This document shows, piece by piece, positions 27,377 through 35,388 of a stretch of DNA of 64,000 nt; within the stretch, counting starts at the first letter, position 1, and the number at the start of each line of letters is the position of its first letter. Made by a program: the position numbers and the translations under genes. Source of the stretch: Chitinophaga pinensis (GTDB lineage Bacteria; Bacteroidota; Bacteroidia; Flavobacteriales_D; Crocinitomicaceae); assembly GCA_945902745.1 (NCBI GenBank), contig CAMDNE010000001.1, positions 186,001-250,000 of the forward strand. The letters are read 5' to 3'. The notes beneath the pieces are model-generated. The model was not told where the DNA came from. It saw only the letters and a list, made by a program, of their open reading frames with translations, and did no database searches.

Positions 27377-28504
27377 ATGCATTTAAAATCCATCCATTTA
27401 ATCAATTTTAAGAATTACGAAGAGGCTGAAATAGCGCTATCTTCTAATGTTAATTGCTTTGTGGGAATGAACGGTTCTGGCAAAACAAATATTTTAGATG
27501 CCGTCCATTATTTGAGTTTGTGTAAATCTTATATGAATGTTCTGGATCGGCAAAATATTCGGTTTGATCAACAGTTTTTTGCAATTCAAGGAATTTGGGA
27601 CAAGGAAGAACAAGAAATAGCAATTCATTGTGCTGTAAAAGCGGGTGCTAAGAAAGTTTTCAAAAGAAATAAAAAGGAATACGAAAAATTAGCAGATCAT
27701 ATAGGACAATTTCCAGCAGTAATGATTTCACCTTATGATAGAGATTTAATTTCCGAAGGAAGTGAATTGAGACGTAAATGGATGGATGGGATTATTTCTC
27801 AGTTTGACAGACATTATCTAGATGACATTCAGAAATATGGAAAAATACTAGACCAACGAAATGCCCTTTTAAAAAACATGTATGAACAACGATTGTTTGA
27901 CCGAGAATCTATTGAGGTTTGGAATGATCAAATGTCACGCATTGGAACAGCAATTCATCAAAAAAGAAAGCAATTCTTGGAGGAATTTATTCCTGTATTT
28001 CAAGAACGTTATAATTACATCGGATTGGAAGAAGAGGAAGTTCATTTAGAATACCGTTCTCAATTAAATGAAATGAGTTTTGATGATTTGTTAAAAGCCT
28101 TCGAGAAAAAAGATGCAATCACGCATTACTCGAATGGAGGAACGCATAAAGATGATTTGTTATTTACCATAAAAGGTCATCCAATCAAGAAATTCGGATC
28201 TCAAGGACAGCAAAAGTCATTTATTATTGCTTTACGTTTGGCGCAATATGACTGGCTGAAAAAACAATTGAATGTTAATCCAGTGTTGTTATTAGACGAT
28301 ATTTTTGATAAATTAGATCAAATTCGTGTGAAGAAATTATTGAATTTGGTTTCAAATAATTACTTCGGACAAGTTTTAGTTACTGATACAGACGAAGAAC
28401 GTTTGAGGGATATCTTTCAAACTGGTGATTTCGAAAGTAAGATGTTTAGCGTTGATCAAGGTGTTGTATCTGAATTACCAGCAATTATTAATCAATCTAT
28501 TTAG
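27377..28504 (+). CDS. recF: DNA replication/repair ATPase RecF
   Basis: A 375-residue SMC-like ATPase that loads RecA at single-strand gaps with RecO and RecR. It has the Walker A motif GMNGSGKTNILDA, the N-terminal LxNFKNYEEAE motif, a central coiled-coil region, the signature-like GSQGQQKSFIIALRLAQ and Walker B PVLLLDDIFDKLD. Length and start are typical. It is followed after 2 nt by a DUF721 gene, a common partnership, and faces the TPR-ribH genes. Confidence 0.96.
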   Translation: MHLKSIHLINFKNYEEAEIALSSNVNCFVGMNGSGKTNILDAVHYLSLCKSYMNVLDRQNIRFDQQFFAIQGIWDKEEQEIAIHCAVKAGAKKVFKRNKKEYEKLADHIGQFPAVMISPYDRDLISEGSELRRKWMDGIISQFDRHYLDDIQKYGKILDQRNALLKNMYEQRLFDRESIEVWNDQMSRIGTAIHQKRKQFLEEFIPVFQERYNYIGLEEEEVHLEYRSQLNEMSFDDLLKAFEKKDAITHYSNGGTHKDDLLFTIKGHPIKKFGSQGQQKSFIIALRLAQYDWLKKQLNVNPVLLLDDIFDKLDQIRVKKLLNLVSNNYFGQVLVTDTDEERLRDIFQTGDFESKMFSVDQGVVSELPAIINQSI

Positions 28505-28506
28505 CG

Positions 28507-28809
28507 ATGGACGAAAGAAAAAGAAGTTCGAATGAAACGCCTCTAAAGGATGTGATTGAAAAGTTGATGAAGGCTTATCGCTTGGATGGCAAAATGAAAG
28601 AACTCGATATTATTGACGCATGGCCAGAAATGATGGGAATTGCAGTCAGTAATAGAACTAAGAATATTACGATTAAAAATAAAACCTTGTTTCTAACAAT
28701 GGATTCAGCTGTCATGCGTGACGAATTATTACATGGAAAACAGATAATTATCCAACGAATCAATGAAAAAGCTGGTTGTGAATTGATTAATGATGTTTGG
28801 TTCGGCTAG
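28507..28809 (+). CDS. DUF721 / DciA-like protein
   Basis: A 100-residue basic protein with the DUF721 pattern: L..V...LMKAYRLDGKM.ELDIIDAWPEMMGIAVSNRTKNI.IKN.TLFLTMDSAVMRDELLHGKQIIIQRIN. DUF721 includes DciA, which helps load or operate the replicative helicase in bacteria lacking DnaC/DnaI. The gene is 2 nt after recF, so the two are almost surely co-transcribed, tying it to replication or repair. Helicase-loader function is inferred. Confidence 0.88.
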   Translation: MDERKRSSNETPLKDVIEKLMKAYRLDGKMKELDIIDAWPEMMGIAVSNRTKNITIKNKTLFLTMDSAVMRDELLHGKQIIIQRINEKAGCELINDVWFG

Positions 28810-28844
28810 TTAGAGCATAGACCGCTGTCGCTGATAGAACCTAG

Positions 28845-29229
28845 AGCATAGACTTAATCACTTGAATCAATTCGTTATTTGGGATTATAATATTGTTCAT
28901 GTGTAGAATTGAGATTATTTTAATTCTTTTGAACAAGTCTGAGTTCTCGGCTCTCGCTTCTCAGTTCTAGAGATAGCATAGACTTATTCAATTGAACCAA
29001 TTCGTTATTTGGGATTATAATATTGTTCATGTGTAGAATTGAGATTATTATAATTCTTTGGAACAAGTCTCAGTTCTCGGCTCTCGCTTCTCAGTTCTAG
29101 AGAGAGCATAGACTTAATCGCAAGAACCAATTCGTTATTTGGGATTTTAATATTGTTCATGTTTAGAATTGAGATTATTATAATTCTTTTGAACAAGTCT
29201 CAGTTCTCGGCTCTCGCTTCTCAGTTCTA
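28845..29229. repeat. 130-bp tandem repeat, three copies
   Basis: Three copies with exact 130-nt spacing (units begin AGCATAGACTTA at 28845, 28975 and 29105). Each holds ATTTGGGATTATAATATTG, an AGAATTGAGATTAT block and ends CTCGGCTCTCGCTTCTCAG. Copies differ at only a few positions. The rest of the 28810-29283 gap contains a shorter AGAGCATAGACC fragment. No coding potential: a 63-codon minus-strand frame merely crosses a unit. Confidence 0.9.
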
Positions 29230-29268
29230 TTTTGACATAATTTAACATTCCATTGAGCTGAAAATCAC

Positions 29269-29276
29269 TATATTTG
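29269..29276 (+). promoter_or_regulatory. Candidate -7 promoter box of the esterase gene
   Basis: TATATTTG, matching TAnnTTTG, lies 8 nt before the ATG at 29284. The -33 TTG is not well placed. Confidence 0.4.
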
Positions 29277-29283
29277 TCGCCTT

Positions 29284-30000
29284 ATGAAAAAAACAACTCT
29301 TCTTTTTAGCTTATTCTTAAGCGTTCAATTTATTGGTCTTTCACAAATTACAGCTGTAAAAGGGAAAGCTGATTATAATTTTTGGTTGGCATTACCATCT
29401 GATAGTGTTCTCAAAACAAATCCACCGATATTAATATTCTTACACGGAAAAAGTTTATCTGGTTCTGATATGAATTTGGTGAAGAAATATGGTGTAATCC
29501 ATGAAATGGAAAAAGGAAGAAAGATCGGAGCGATTGTAATTGCACCTCAAGTTCCTGCAGGAAAATCGTGGGAACCAAAGAAAGTTTTAGATGTGTTGCA
29601 ATACGTTCAAAGTCAATACAAAACGGATACGAACCGTGTGTATGTTGCAGGAATGAGCTTGGGAGGATATGGAACATTGCATTTCGCTGGAGCTTATCCA
29701 GAAATCGTAACTGCAGCTGTTGCCTTGTGTGGTGGTGGAAACGTTAAAGACGCAGGAAATTTAGCAGAAGTTCCTTTATGGATTCAACATGGAAATCTTG
29801 ATAATGCCGTTCCAATCTCAGAATCAGATAAAATTGTAAAAGCTATAAAGGATTGCAACGGTGGTAAAAATTTAACATATACGGTCGTTAAAGGAGCCAA
29901 TCATGGTGACTTAGAAAAAGTTTTCCGTACAGATGAAATGTACAATTGGTTGTTTCAATTCTCTAATGCAGTTGAAACGATCACGGAGGAGAAGAAATAA
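29284..30000 (+). CDS. Exported alpha/beta hydrolase (esterase/phospholipase-like)
   Basis: A 238-residue protein with a signal peptide (ending near FIGLSQ). The alpha/beta-hydrolase fold shows the oxyanion motif FLHGKSLSG, nucleophile elbow GMSLGGYG (Ser), acid in GNLDNAV and catalytic His in GANHGD. It resembles small carboxylesterases or dienelactone-hydrolase-like PE-type enzymes of Bacteroidota. The mature protein is expected in the periplasm or outside the cell; substrate unknown. It is flanked by repeat-rich spacers and has its own hairpin behind it. Confidence 0.85.
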   Translation: MKKTTLLFSLFLSVQFIGLSQITAVKGKADYNFWLALPSDSVLKTNPPILIFLHGKSLSGSDMNLVKKYGVIHEMEKGRKIGAIVIAPQVPAGKSWEPKKVLDVLQYVQSQYKTDTNRVYVAGMSLGGYGTLHFAGAYPEIVTAAVALCGGGNVKDAGNLAEVPLWIQHGNLDNAVPISESDKIVKAIKDCNGGKNLTYTVVKGANHGDLEKVFRTDEMYNWLFQFSNAVETITEEKK

Positions 30001-30037
30001 TTAACAATTATCAATTAACAATTGATAATTGTTAATT
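29999..30037 (+). terminator. Long AT-rich hairpin after the esterase gene
   Basis: A perfect 18-bp stem (arms 29999-30016 and 30020-30037) with a 3-nt loop overlaps the stop codon. It is very AT-rich, and similar ATTATCAATTGTCAG text occurs at 58835-58857, so it may be a dispersed palindrome that also acts as a terminator. Confidence 0.55.
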
Positions 30038-30340
30038 GTCAGTTGCTATTCAGTAAAGAAAATTCTCAATTTTAAAACTTTTCATCCAATCAAAAACAAA
30101 CACCAGTCTGTTCGTTGCACCTTTTCAGAATTTTCTTCATTTAATTAGGTGCTTTTTTTAAAAATTATTGGCATTAACCATAACCATAACCATAACCATA
30201 ACTATCTCATTTTTATAACATAAAACATTTATTTAAATGATTTATTTACTACATTTACCCCAAATTAACCAAGGCTAGTTCAACTTTCCTCTCTCTTCAT
30301 TTGAGTCGACTTAAGACGAATCTTATAAAAGATCAACTCA
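30038..30340. other. Intergenic region upstream of the T9SS/collagen-like gene set
   Basis: No gene was recognised. It holds a hexanucleotide run (TAACCA, four perfect units and a fifth partial at 30175-30204), T-rich tracts and AT-rich sequence expected to carry the promoter of the 30341 gene. Confidence 0.6.
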
Positions 30341-30838
30341 ATGAAGAAAAACACAATCGTGTTATTTTCACTATTTGCTTCTATTTCTGTCTCAGCGCAG
30401 GAAGTTTTCTCCACGCAAGGAGAATCTTACTCCAATGCAAGTGCAAAGATCGACTTTACAATTGGCGAATTAGTGATTAACACAGGAACCGATGGAACCA
30501 ACGAGCTAACGCAAGGTTTCCACCAAACCAACTGGAACTTTGTAGGACTGGAGGATTATGCTCCCGACTACCAAGTCACTATTTTCCCCAACCCAACTCA
30601 GGATGTATTGAACATCAAGACGAGTGTGTTTGAAAATGTAACCTACACGCTGTATGATGCACAGGGAAAACTTGTTTTGCAAAACATTCTTTCTGCCGAG
30701 CAAACTCCTATTCAAGTAAGTCAATTAGCTCCAGGGGCTTATTCACTTGAATTAATTTTTGAAAACAGTAATAATGGGCCTCTGAGCTCGTCGAAGGGAC
30801 CGAAGCGTAAGACATTTAAACTAGTTAAATCATACTAA
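30341..30838 (+). CDS. Small T9SS type A sorted protein
   Basis: A 165-residue exported protein: signal peptide (ending SVSAQ), a ~60-residue region with FTIGELVINTGTDG...LTQGFHQ typical of short Bacteroidota surface proteins, and a T9SS type A sorting domain beginning FPNPTQDVLNI. The sorting domain is interrupted near its end by a short insert (about GPLSSSKGPKR) encoded by a copy of a dispersed DNA repeat at 30782-30796; the final strand TFKLVKSY is still in frame. It is 10 nt upstream of the first collagen-like gene and may be co-transcribed with it. Function unknown. Confidence 0.82.
   Translation: MKKNTIVLFSLFASISVSAQEVFSTQGESYSNASAKIDFTIGELVINTGTDGTNELTQGFHQTNWNFVGLEDYAPDYQVTIFPNPTQDVLNIKTSVFENVTYTLYDAQGKLVLQNILSAEQTPIQVSQLAPGAYSLELIFENSNNGPLSSSKGPKRKTFKLVKSY
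30782..30796. repeat. Dispersed GAGCTYGTCGAAG element inside a coding region
   Basis: CTGAGCTCGTCGAAG; the same core with one change (CTGAGCTTGTCGAAG) is intergenic at 41239-41253. Here it lies in the 3' part of the T9SS gene and keeps the frame. Confidence 0.65.
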
Positions 30839-30848
30839 TTATCAAATC

Positions 30849-32117
30849 ATGAAAAAAATACTACTCTCACTCGTTGCAGCAGCAACACTTTCATTATGTT
30901 CTTTCGGTCAAGCGCCAGAAGGCTTCAAATACCAAGCAGTCGTTCGTGATGCTGGAAATACAATCTTAAACAATCAAGCAGTTGGACTTCGCATGACGAT
31001 CCAACAAGGTGCTATTGGTGGAACAACGGTTTATTCCGAAACGTTTGCACCAACAACCAATACGTACGGTTTAGTCAATCTTGAAATAGGAAACGGCACT
31101 GTAGTAAGTGGAACATTCGCCAACATCGATTGGTCAGCAGGGCCATATTTTATGGAAACAGCTGTTGATGTTACAGGTGGAACGAACTATTCAGTAATGG
31201 GAACAAGCCAATTAATGAGTGTTCCGTATGCATTGTATGCAAAAACGTCAGGAAATGGTCAAGGTCCAGCGGGAGCTCAAGGAATCCAAGGTCCAGCAGG
31301 AGTAGATGGTACTAATGGTACAAATGGAATTGATGGTGTTGATGGTGTAGATGGTGCAACAGGTCCACAAGGTCCAATAGGAAATAATGGAGCAGCAGGC
31401 GCTCAAGGAAATCAGGGTTTACCGGGAACAAATGGTGCAGTTGGAGCGACGGGGCCAGCAGGCGCACAAGGAAATCAGGGTTTACCGGGAACAAATGGTG
31501 CAACAGGCGCACAAGGCCCAGCAGGCGCTGATGGCCAAGGAGGAGTAACGACAGCTGGTTCAGGTATAAATGTAACAGGTGCTGGAACAGTAGCTAGTCC
31601 TTATGTAGTTAGTGCAACAAGCCCATGCGGTTTAGCTATAGGGCAGACTTACCAGGGTGGAATTATCTTTTATTTAGATGCTTCTGGATGCCACGGGTTG
31701 ATAAGTGCGCCAACAGACCAATCGACATCAGCCCAATGGTGGAATGGAACCTATTTGGACACTAGAGCTTATGGAAGCGGATTGTTTGAAGGAAAGTATA
31801 ACACTCAAATGATTAATTGGAATCAAGGAGGAGCGACTTCTGCTGCTGCTATTTGCGGTAACTTATCGTTGGGAGGTTATGATGATTGGTATTTACCTTC
31901 AATTGAAGAATTGAATAAAATGTATCAAAACATAGGCCAGGGAAATGCCCTTGGATTAGGAAATGTTGGCGGTTTTGCTAATTACTACTATTGGAGTTCT
32001 ACGGAGTACGATAGCAACCTTGCGTGGATACAGTATTTCAGCACTGGTAGCCAAGTCATCAGCGCTAAGGAGGACTACTTCTACTACGGCTTTGTTCGCG
32101 CTGTTCGGGCTTTTTAA
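30849..32117 (+). CDS. DGR target protein 1: collagen-like protein with variable DUF1566/C-type-lectin-like domain
   Basis: A 422-residue exported protein. Signal peptide (ending LCSFGQ), an N-terminal ~115-residue domain ([15 protein letters not shown]...SVPYALYAK) found on Bacteroidota surface/tail-fibre-like proteins, a collagen-like Gly-X-Y stalk at about 135-230, then a DUF1566-type domain from about residue 259 with [29 protein letters not shown] and YWSSTE. The last 50 residues (from 373) are the variable repeat: their codons differ from the Asn-rich template copy at 35285 mainly where the template has A. The family fold is C-type-lectin-like, suited to ligand binding. It is about 95% alike to the next gene outside stalk and variable region. 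Confidence 0.88.
   Translation: MKKILLSLVAAATLSLCSFGQAPEGFKYQAVVRDAGNTILNNQAVGLRMTIQQGAIGGTTVYSETFAPTTNTYGLVNLEIGNGTVVSGTFANIDWSAGPYFMETAVDVTGGTNYSVMGTSQLMSVPYALYAKTSGNGQGPAGAQGIQGPAGVDGTNGTNGIDGVDGVDGATGPQGPIGNNGAAGAQGNQGLPGTNGAVGATGPAGAQGNQGLPGTNGATGAQGPAGADGQGGVTTAGSGINVTGAGTVASPYVVSATSPCGLAIGQTYQGGIIFYLDASGCHGLISAPTDQSTSAQWWNGTYLDTRAYGSGLFEGKYNTQMINWNQGGATSAAAICGNLSLGGYDDWYLPSIEELNKMYQNIGQGNALGLGNVGGFANYYYWSSTEYDSNLAWIQYFSTGSQVISAKEDYFYYGFVRAVRAF
31965..32117 (+). other. DGR variable repeat 1 (VR1)
   Basis: Over the first 87 nt (31965-32051) it aligns without gaps to the template at 35285-35371 with 16 differences, 12 of them at template adenines; the other four lie in two neighbouring codons. 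It continues through further variable codons to an invariant end, GTTCGCGCTGTTCGGGC, at the stop codon. The invariant end would play the role of the IMH. Confidence 0.82.
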
Positions 32118-32195
32118 CTATTTATCTCCCGATAGCTATCGGGATTAACTATTTAAATATTACCGCGAAGCGGTCGATTTTTGAAAATGGCATTA
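32094..32195 (+). repeat. 102-bp perfect direct repeat, copy 1 (after target gene 1)
   Basis: Identical to 34670-34771. It spans the invariant 3' end of the target gene, two palindromes (32127-32144 and 32162-32174) and ATGGCATTA, the first nine bases of the avd-like gene that follows copy 2. It marks the boundary of a tandem target-gene duplication. Confidence 0.92.
32127..32144. repeat. Palindrome TCCCGATAGCTATCGGGA, copy 1
   Basis: Perfect 18-nt palindrome 9 nt after the stop codon of target gene 1; a second palindrome (ACCGCGAAGCGGT) follows at 32162-32174. Copies occur at 34703-34720 and, degenerate, at 38250-38267. Confidence 0.8.
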
Positions 32196-32206
32196 ATAAT
32201 CAAATC

Positions 32207-34693
32207 ATGAAAAAAATACTATTATCACTCGTTGCTATAGCAACACTCTCACTAAGCTCTTTCGGTCAAGCGCCAGAAGGCTTCAAATACCAAGCAGTCG
32301 TTCGTGATGCTGGAAATACAATCTTAAACAACCAAGCCGTTGGACTTCGCATGACGATCCAACAAGGTTCTATTGGCGGAACAACGGTTTATTCCGAAAC
32401 GTTTGCACCAACAACTAATGCCTATGGTTTAGTCAATCTTGAAATAGGAAACGGCACGCTTGTAAGTGGAAGTTTCGCCAACATCGATTGGTCAGCAGGG
32501 CCATATTTTATGGAAACAGCTGTTGATGTTGCAGGTGGAACGAACTATTCAGTAATGGGAACAAGTCAATTAATGAGTGTTCCGTATGCTTTGTATGCAA
32601 AAACTTCAGGAAATGGTCAAGGTCCGGCGGGAGCTCAAGGAATCCAAGGTCCAGCAGGAGTAGATGGTACTAATGGTACAAATGGAATTGATGGTGTTGA
32701 TGGTGTTGATGGTGTAGATGGTGCAACAGGTCCACAAGGTCCAATAGGAAATAATGGAGCAGCAGGAGCACAAGGAATTCAGGGTTTACCGGGAACAAAT
32801 GGTGCAGATGGAGCAACAGGCCCACAAGGAATTCAGGGTTTACCTGGAGTTAACGGTGCAGCAGGTGCAACAGGTCCACAAGGAAATCAGGGTTTGCCGG
32901 GAACAAATGGTGCAGTTGGTGCGACAGGTCCACAAGGAAATCAGGGTTTACCGGGAACAAACGGTGTAGTTGGTGCAACAGGTCCAACTGGAGCAACAGG
33001 ATTAACAGGCGCTCAAGGAATTCAAGGTTTACCAGGAACTAACGGTGCAATTGGTGCTGCCGGACCAACAGGTCCTCAAGGAGCTACTGGTCCAACGGGT
33101 GCAACTGGTTTAACAGGCGCACAAGGAAATCAGGGTTTACCGGGAACTAACGGTGCAGTTGGTGCAACAGGTCCAGCGGGTCCAACAGGATTAACAGGAT
33201 TAGCAGGCGCACAAGGAAATCAGGGTTTACCGGGAACTAACGGTGCAATTGGTCCAGCGGGTCCAACAGGATTAACAGGATTAGCAGGTCCACAAGGAAA
33301 TCAGGGTTTACCGGGAACAAATGGTCCAACTGGAGCAACTGGATTAACAGGACCACAAGGAAATCAGGGTTTACCTGGAACAAATGGTGCAGTTGGTGCA
33401 ACAGGTCCACAAGGACCAGTAGGAGTGGATGGAACTAACGGTGCAGTTGGTGCAACAGGTTCACAAGGTTCTGCAGGAACAAATGGTGCAGTTGGTGCGA
33501 CAGGTCCACAAGGAAATCAGGGTTTACCGGGAACAAACGGTGCAGTTGGAGCAACAGGAGCACAAGGTCCAATAGGAAATAATGGAGCAGCAGGTCCACA
33601 AGGAAATCAGGGTTTACCCGGAACTAACGGTGCAGTTGGAGTTTCTGGCGCTAACGGAACCAATGGTTTGAGTGCGTATCAAGTGTGGATTGGTTTAGGA
33701 AATACAGGTACAGAAACAGATTTTATCAATTCATTGACTGGTCCAACTGGTTTAACAGGTGCACAAGGAATTCAAGGTTTACCAGGAAATATTGGTGCAG
33801 TTGGAGCAACAGGTTCACAAGGTCCAATAGGAAATAATGGAGCAGCAGGCGCACAAGGAAATCAGGGTTTACCGGGAACTAACGGTGCAGTTGGTGCAAC
33901 AGGTCCACAAGGTCCAATAGGAAATAATGGAGCAGCAGGCGCTCAAGGAAATCAGGGTTTACCGGGAACAAATGGTGTAGCAGGCGCACAAGGAAATCAG
34001 GGTTTACCCGGAACTAATGGTGCAGTTGGAGCAGCAGGCGCACAAGGAAATCAGGGTTTACCGGGAACAAATGGTGCAGTTGGCGCAACAGGCCCAGCAG
34101 GAGCTGACGGACAAGGCGGTGTAACAACAGCTGGTTCAGGTATAAATGTAACAGGTGCTGGAACTGCAGCTAGTCCTTATGTTGTTAGTGCAACGAAACC
34201 TTGCGGCTTATCTATTGGCCAAACTTACGAGGGTGGAATTATCTTTTATTTAGATGCTTCTGGATGCCACGGGTTGATAAGTGCGCCAATAGACCAAAGC
34301 ACAGGAATTCAATGGTATAATGGAAGTTATACAGACACCTATGCTTCTGGTAGCGGCTTGTTTGATGGTGATGGAAATTGCTTTAGAATAAGAAGGTCAC
34401 AAGGAGATTGCGCAAATTGCAATGCAGCTGAATTATGTCTTGATTTAACTTTAGGAGCTTATTCAGACTGGTATTTGCCGTCAAAATATGAACTCAACTT
34501 AATGTATCGAAACATAGGACTAGGAAATGCCCTTGGATTAGGAAATGTTGGCGGTTTTGCGAGTTTCAACTTCTATTGGAGTTCTACGGAGCTCGATAAC
34601 TACGATGCCTGGAGGCAGAATTTCTTCAGTGGTGGCCAGAACTACAGCTCTAAGGACACCAACTACTATGTTCGCGCTGTTCGGGCTTTTTAA
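32207..34693 (+). CDS. DGR target protein 2: long collagen-like protein with variable DUF1566/C-type-lectin-like domain
   Basis: An 828-residue paralogue of the preceding protein with the same signal peptide and N-terminal domain but a much longer Gly-X-Y stalk (about residues 135-637). The stalk contains twelve NQGLPGTNG and several IQGLPG repeats, an 18-residue period, and one non-collagenous insert ([18 protein letters not shown]) of the type seen in tail-fibre-like proteins. The DUF1566-type domain starts at about 665 ([32 protein letters not shown]) and the variable repeat covers residues 781-828. Surface exposure with the variable domain at the tip of a trimeric stalk is inferred. avd-like gene follows 69 nt later. 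Confidence 0.88.
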   Translation: MKKILLSLVAIATLSLSSFGQAPEGFKYQAVVRDAGNTILNNQAVGLRMTIQQGSIGGTTVYSETFAPTTNAYGLVNLEIGNGTLVSGSFANIDWSAGPYFMETAVDVAGGTNYSVMGTSQLMSVPYALYAKTSGNGQGPAGAQGIQGPAGVDGTNGTNGIDGVDGVDGVDGATGPQGPIGNNGAAGAQGIQGLPGTNGADGATGPQGIQGLPGVNGAAGATGPQGNQGLPGTNGAVGATGPQGNQGLPGTNGVVGATGPTGATGLTGAQGIQGLPGTNGAIGAAGPTGPQGATGPTGATGLTGAQGNQGLPGTNGAVGATGPAGPTGLTGLAGAQGNQGLPGTNGAIGPAGPTGLTGLAGPQGNQGLPGTNGPTGATGLTGPQGNQGLPGTNGAVGATGPQGPVGVDGTNGAVGATGSQGSAGTNGAVGATGPQGNQGLPGTNGAVGATGAQGPIGNNGAAGPQGNQGLPGTNGAVGVSGANGTNGLSAYQVWIGLGNTGTETDFINSLTGPTGLTGAQGIQGLPGNIGAVGATGSQGPIGNNGAAGAQGNQGLPGTNGAVGATGPQGPIGNNGAAGAQGNQGLPGTNGVAGAQGNQGLPGTNGAVGAAGAQGNQGLPGTNGAVGATGPAGADGQGGVTTAGSGINVTGAGTAASPYVVSATKPCGLSIGQTYEGGIIFYLDASGCHGLISAPIDQSTGIQWYNGSYTDTYASGSGLFDGDGNCFRIRRSQGDCANCNAAELCLDLTLGAYSDWYLPSKYELNLMYRNIGLGNALGLGNVGGFASFNFYWSSTELDNYDAWRQNFFSGGQNYSSKDTNYYVRAVRAF
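34547..34693 (+). other. DGR variable repeat 2 (VR2)
   Basis: Aligns to the template at 35285 with one 3-nt length difference; of about 20 substitutions up to the GGT-AAC codons roughly 14 are at template adenines. Ends in the same GTTCGCGCTGTTCGGGC as VR1. Differs from VR1 mostly at codons that are AAY or AAA in the template. Confidence 0.8.
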
Positions 34694-34771
34694 CTATTTA
34701 TCTCCCGATAGCTATCGGGATTAACTATTTAAATATTACCGCGAAGCGGTCGATTTTTGAAAATGGCATTA
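34670..34771 (+). repeat. 102-bp perfect direct repeat, copy 2 (after target gene 2)
   Basis: Identical to 32094-32195. Here its last nine bases are the true beginning of the avd-like gene. Contains the palindromes at 34703-34720 and 34738-34750. Confidence 0.92.
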
Positions 34772-35104
34772 TACTATGATTTGCCAGTTTATCGAGATAC
34801 GTATAAACTTATTTTGAAAATATTTGAGTGTACCAAAGATTTTTCAAAGGAATATAAATACACCTTGGGGCAAGATATGAAGCGTGATGCCTTACAACTA
34901 GTAAGAAGTATTTATAGAGCAAATAAATCAACCAATAAAATGGAGCATTTAGAAGCCTTTATGGATGATTTTGAATTATTGAAATTAGAAATTCGCCTAT
35001 GTGTAGATATGAAAATACTAACCATTAAAAAGCAAGCAGAAATTAGTTTGTTAATGGATGGTATTGGTAAACAAATTACAGGTTGGCGTAATAGTCAGCC
35101 TTAA
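34763..35104 (+). CDS. avd: Four-helix-bundle protein, DGR accessory variability determinant (Avd)-like
   Basis: A 113-residue basic, all-helical protein of the four-helix-bundle/S23 family: YDLPVYRDTYKLILKIFECTKD, then LGQDMKRDALQLVRSIYRAN, FELLKLEIRLCVDMKIL and a C-terminal IGKQITGWRNSQ. The family contains both rRNA intervening-sequence proteins and Avd, which binds the reverse transcriptase and the template RNA in DGRs. Position between a variable target gene and an Asn-coding template favours Avd. The ATG at 34763 is preferred over a TTG two codons earlier. The first nine bases also appear after target gene 1, so the gene edge was the breakpoint of a duplication. Confidence 0.82.
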   Translation: MALYYDLPVYRDTYKLILKIFECTKDFSKEYKYTLGQDMKRDALQLVRSIYRANKSTNKMEHLEAFMDDFELLKLEIRLCVDMKILTIKKQAEISLLMDGIGKQITGWRNSQP

Positions 35105-35284
35105 TAATGCCAGAATCGCTGTTGTTAAGGTGGCAGTGAGTGAGCAAGTTTTAGTTTAAAAGCGATAAAGGGACTGTTTGCAAAAGCAGTTAAAACGAGC
35201 AAAGTTCTTTTCTTTTCAGAAATGAACCGAGCTTTAATAAGTGCAAGATGCCTTGTATTTAGATAAACACCTTTATTAAATGTG
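35105..35284 (+). other. Spacer between avd and the template repeat
   Basis: No gene. In known DGRs the template RNA includes sequence upstream of the TR, so this stretch (with a T-rich TTCTTTTCTTTTCAG tract at about 35200-35220) is a candidate 5' part of such an RNA. The only open frames are short and on the opposite strand. Confidence 0.5.
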
Positions 35285-35388
35285 GTTGGCGGTTTTGCTA
35301 ATAACAACTATTGGAGTTCTACGGAGAACAATTATGATAATGCGTGGAAACAGAATTTCAACAATGGTAACCAGAATAAGAAAAACCG
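35285..35388 (+). other. DGR template repeat (TR), 3'-truncated
   Basis: Starts with the same GTTGGCGGTTTTGCTAA as VR1 and reads, in the target frame, as an Asn-rich peptide (NNNYWSSTENNYDNAWKQNF then NNGNQN). Constant codons (YWSSTE, AW.Q.F..G) are kept while variable codons are AAC/AAT/AAA, as in templates of adenine-mutagenic DGRs. It has no promoter or start codon of its own and runs into a stop. The part matching the last ~65 nt of the VRs, including GTTCGCGCTGTTCGGGC, is absent. Confidence 0.85.

Noticed and set aside
29005-29196. 63-codon minus-strand frame
   Set aside because: It lies wholly within the 130-bp tandem repeats and reads through repeat units.
32754-32969. Second open frame within the collagen-like region
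   Set aside because: A side effect of the 54-nt repeat having no stops in another frame.
34757-34762. TTG start for the avd-like gene
   Set aside because: ATG at 34763 is two codons downstream and matches the family start (YDLPVY close to the N-terminus).
35285-35388. Could be a third variable repeat rather than a template
   Set aside because: It is Asn-rich at exactly the variable codons, has no attached target gene and lies after avd, all as expected for a TR; a degraded VR would not be enriched for AAY.
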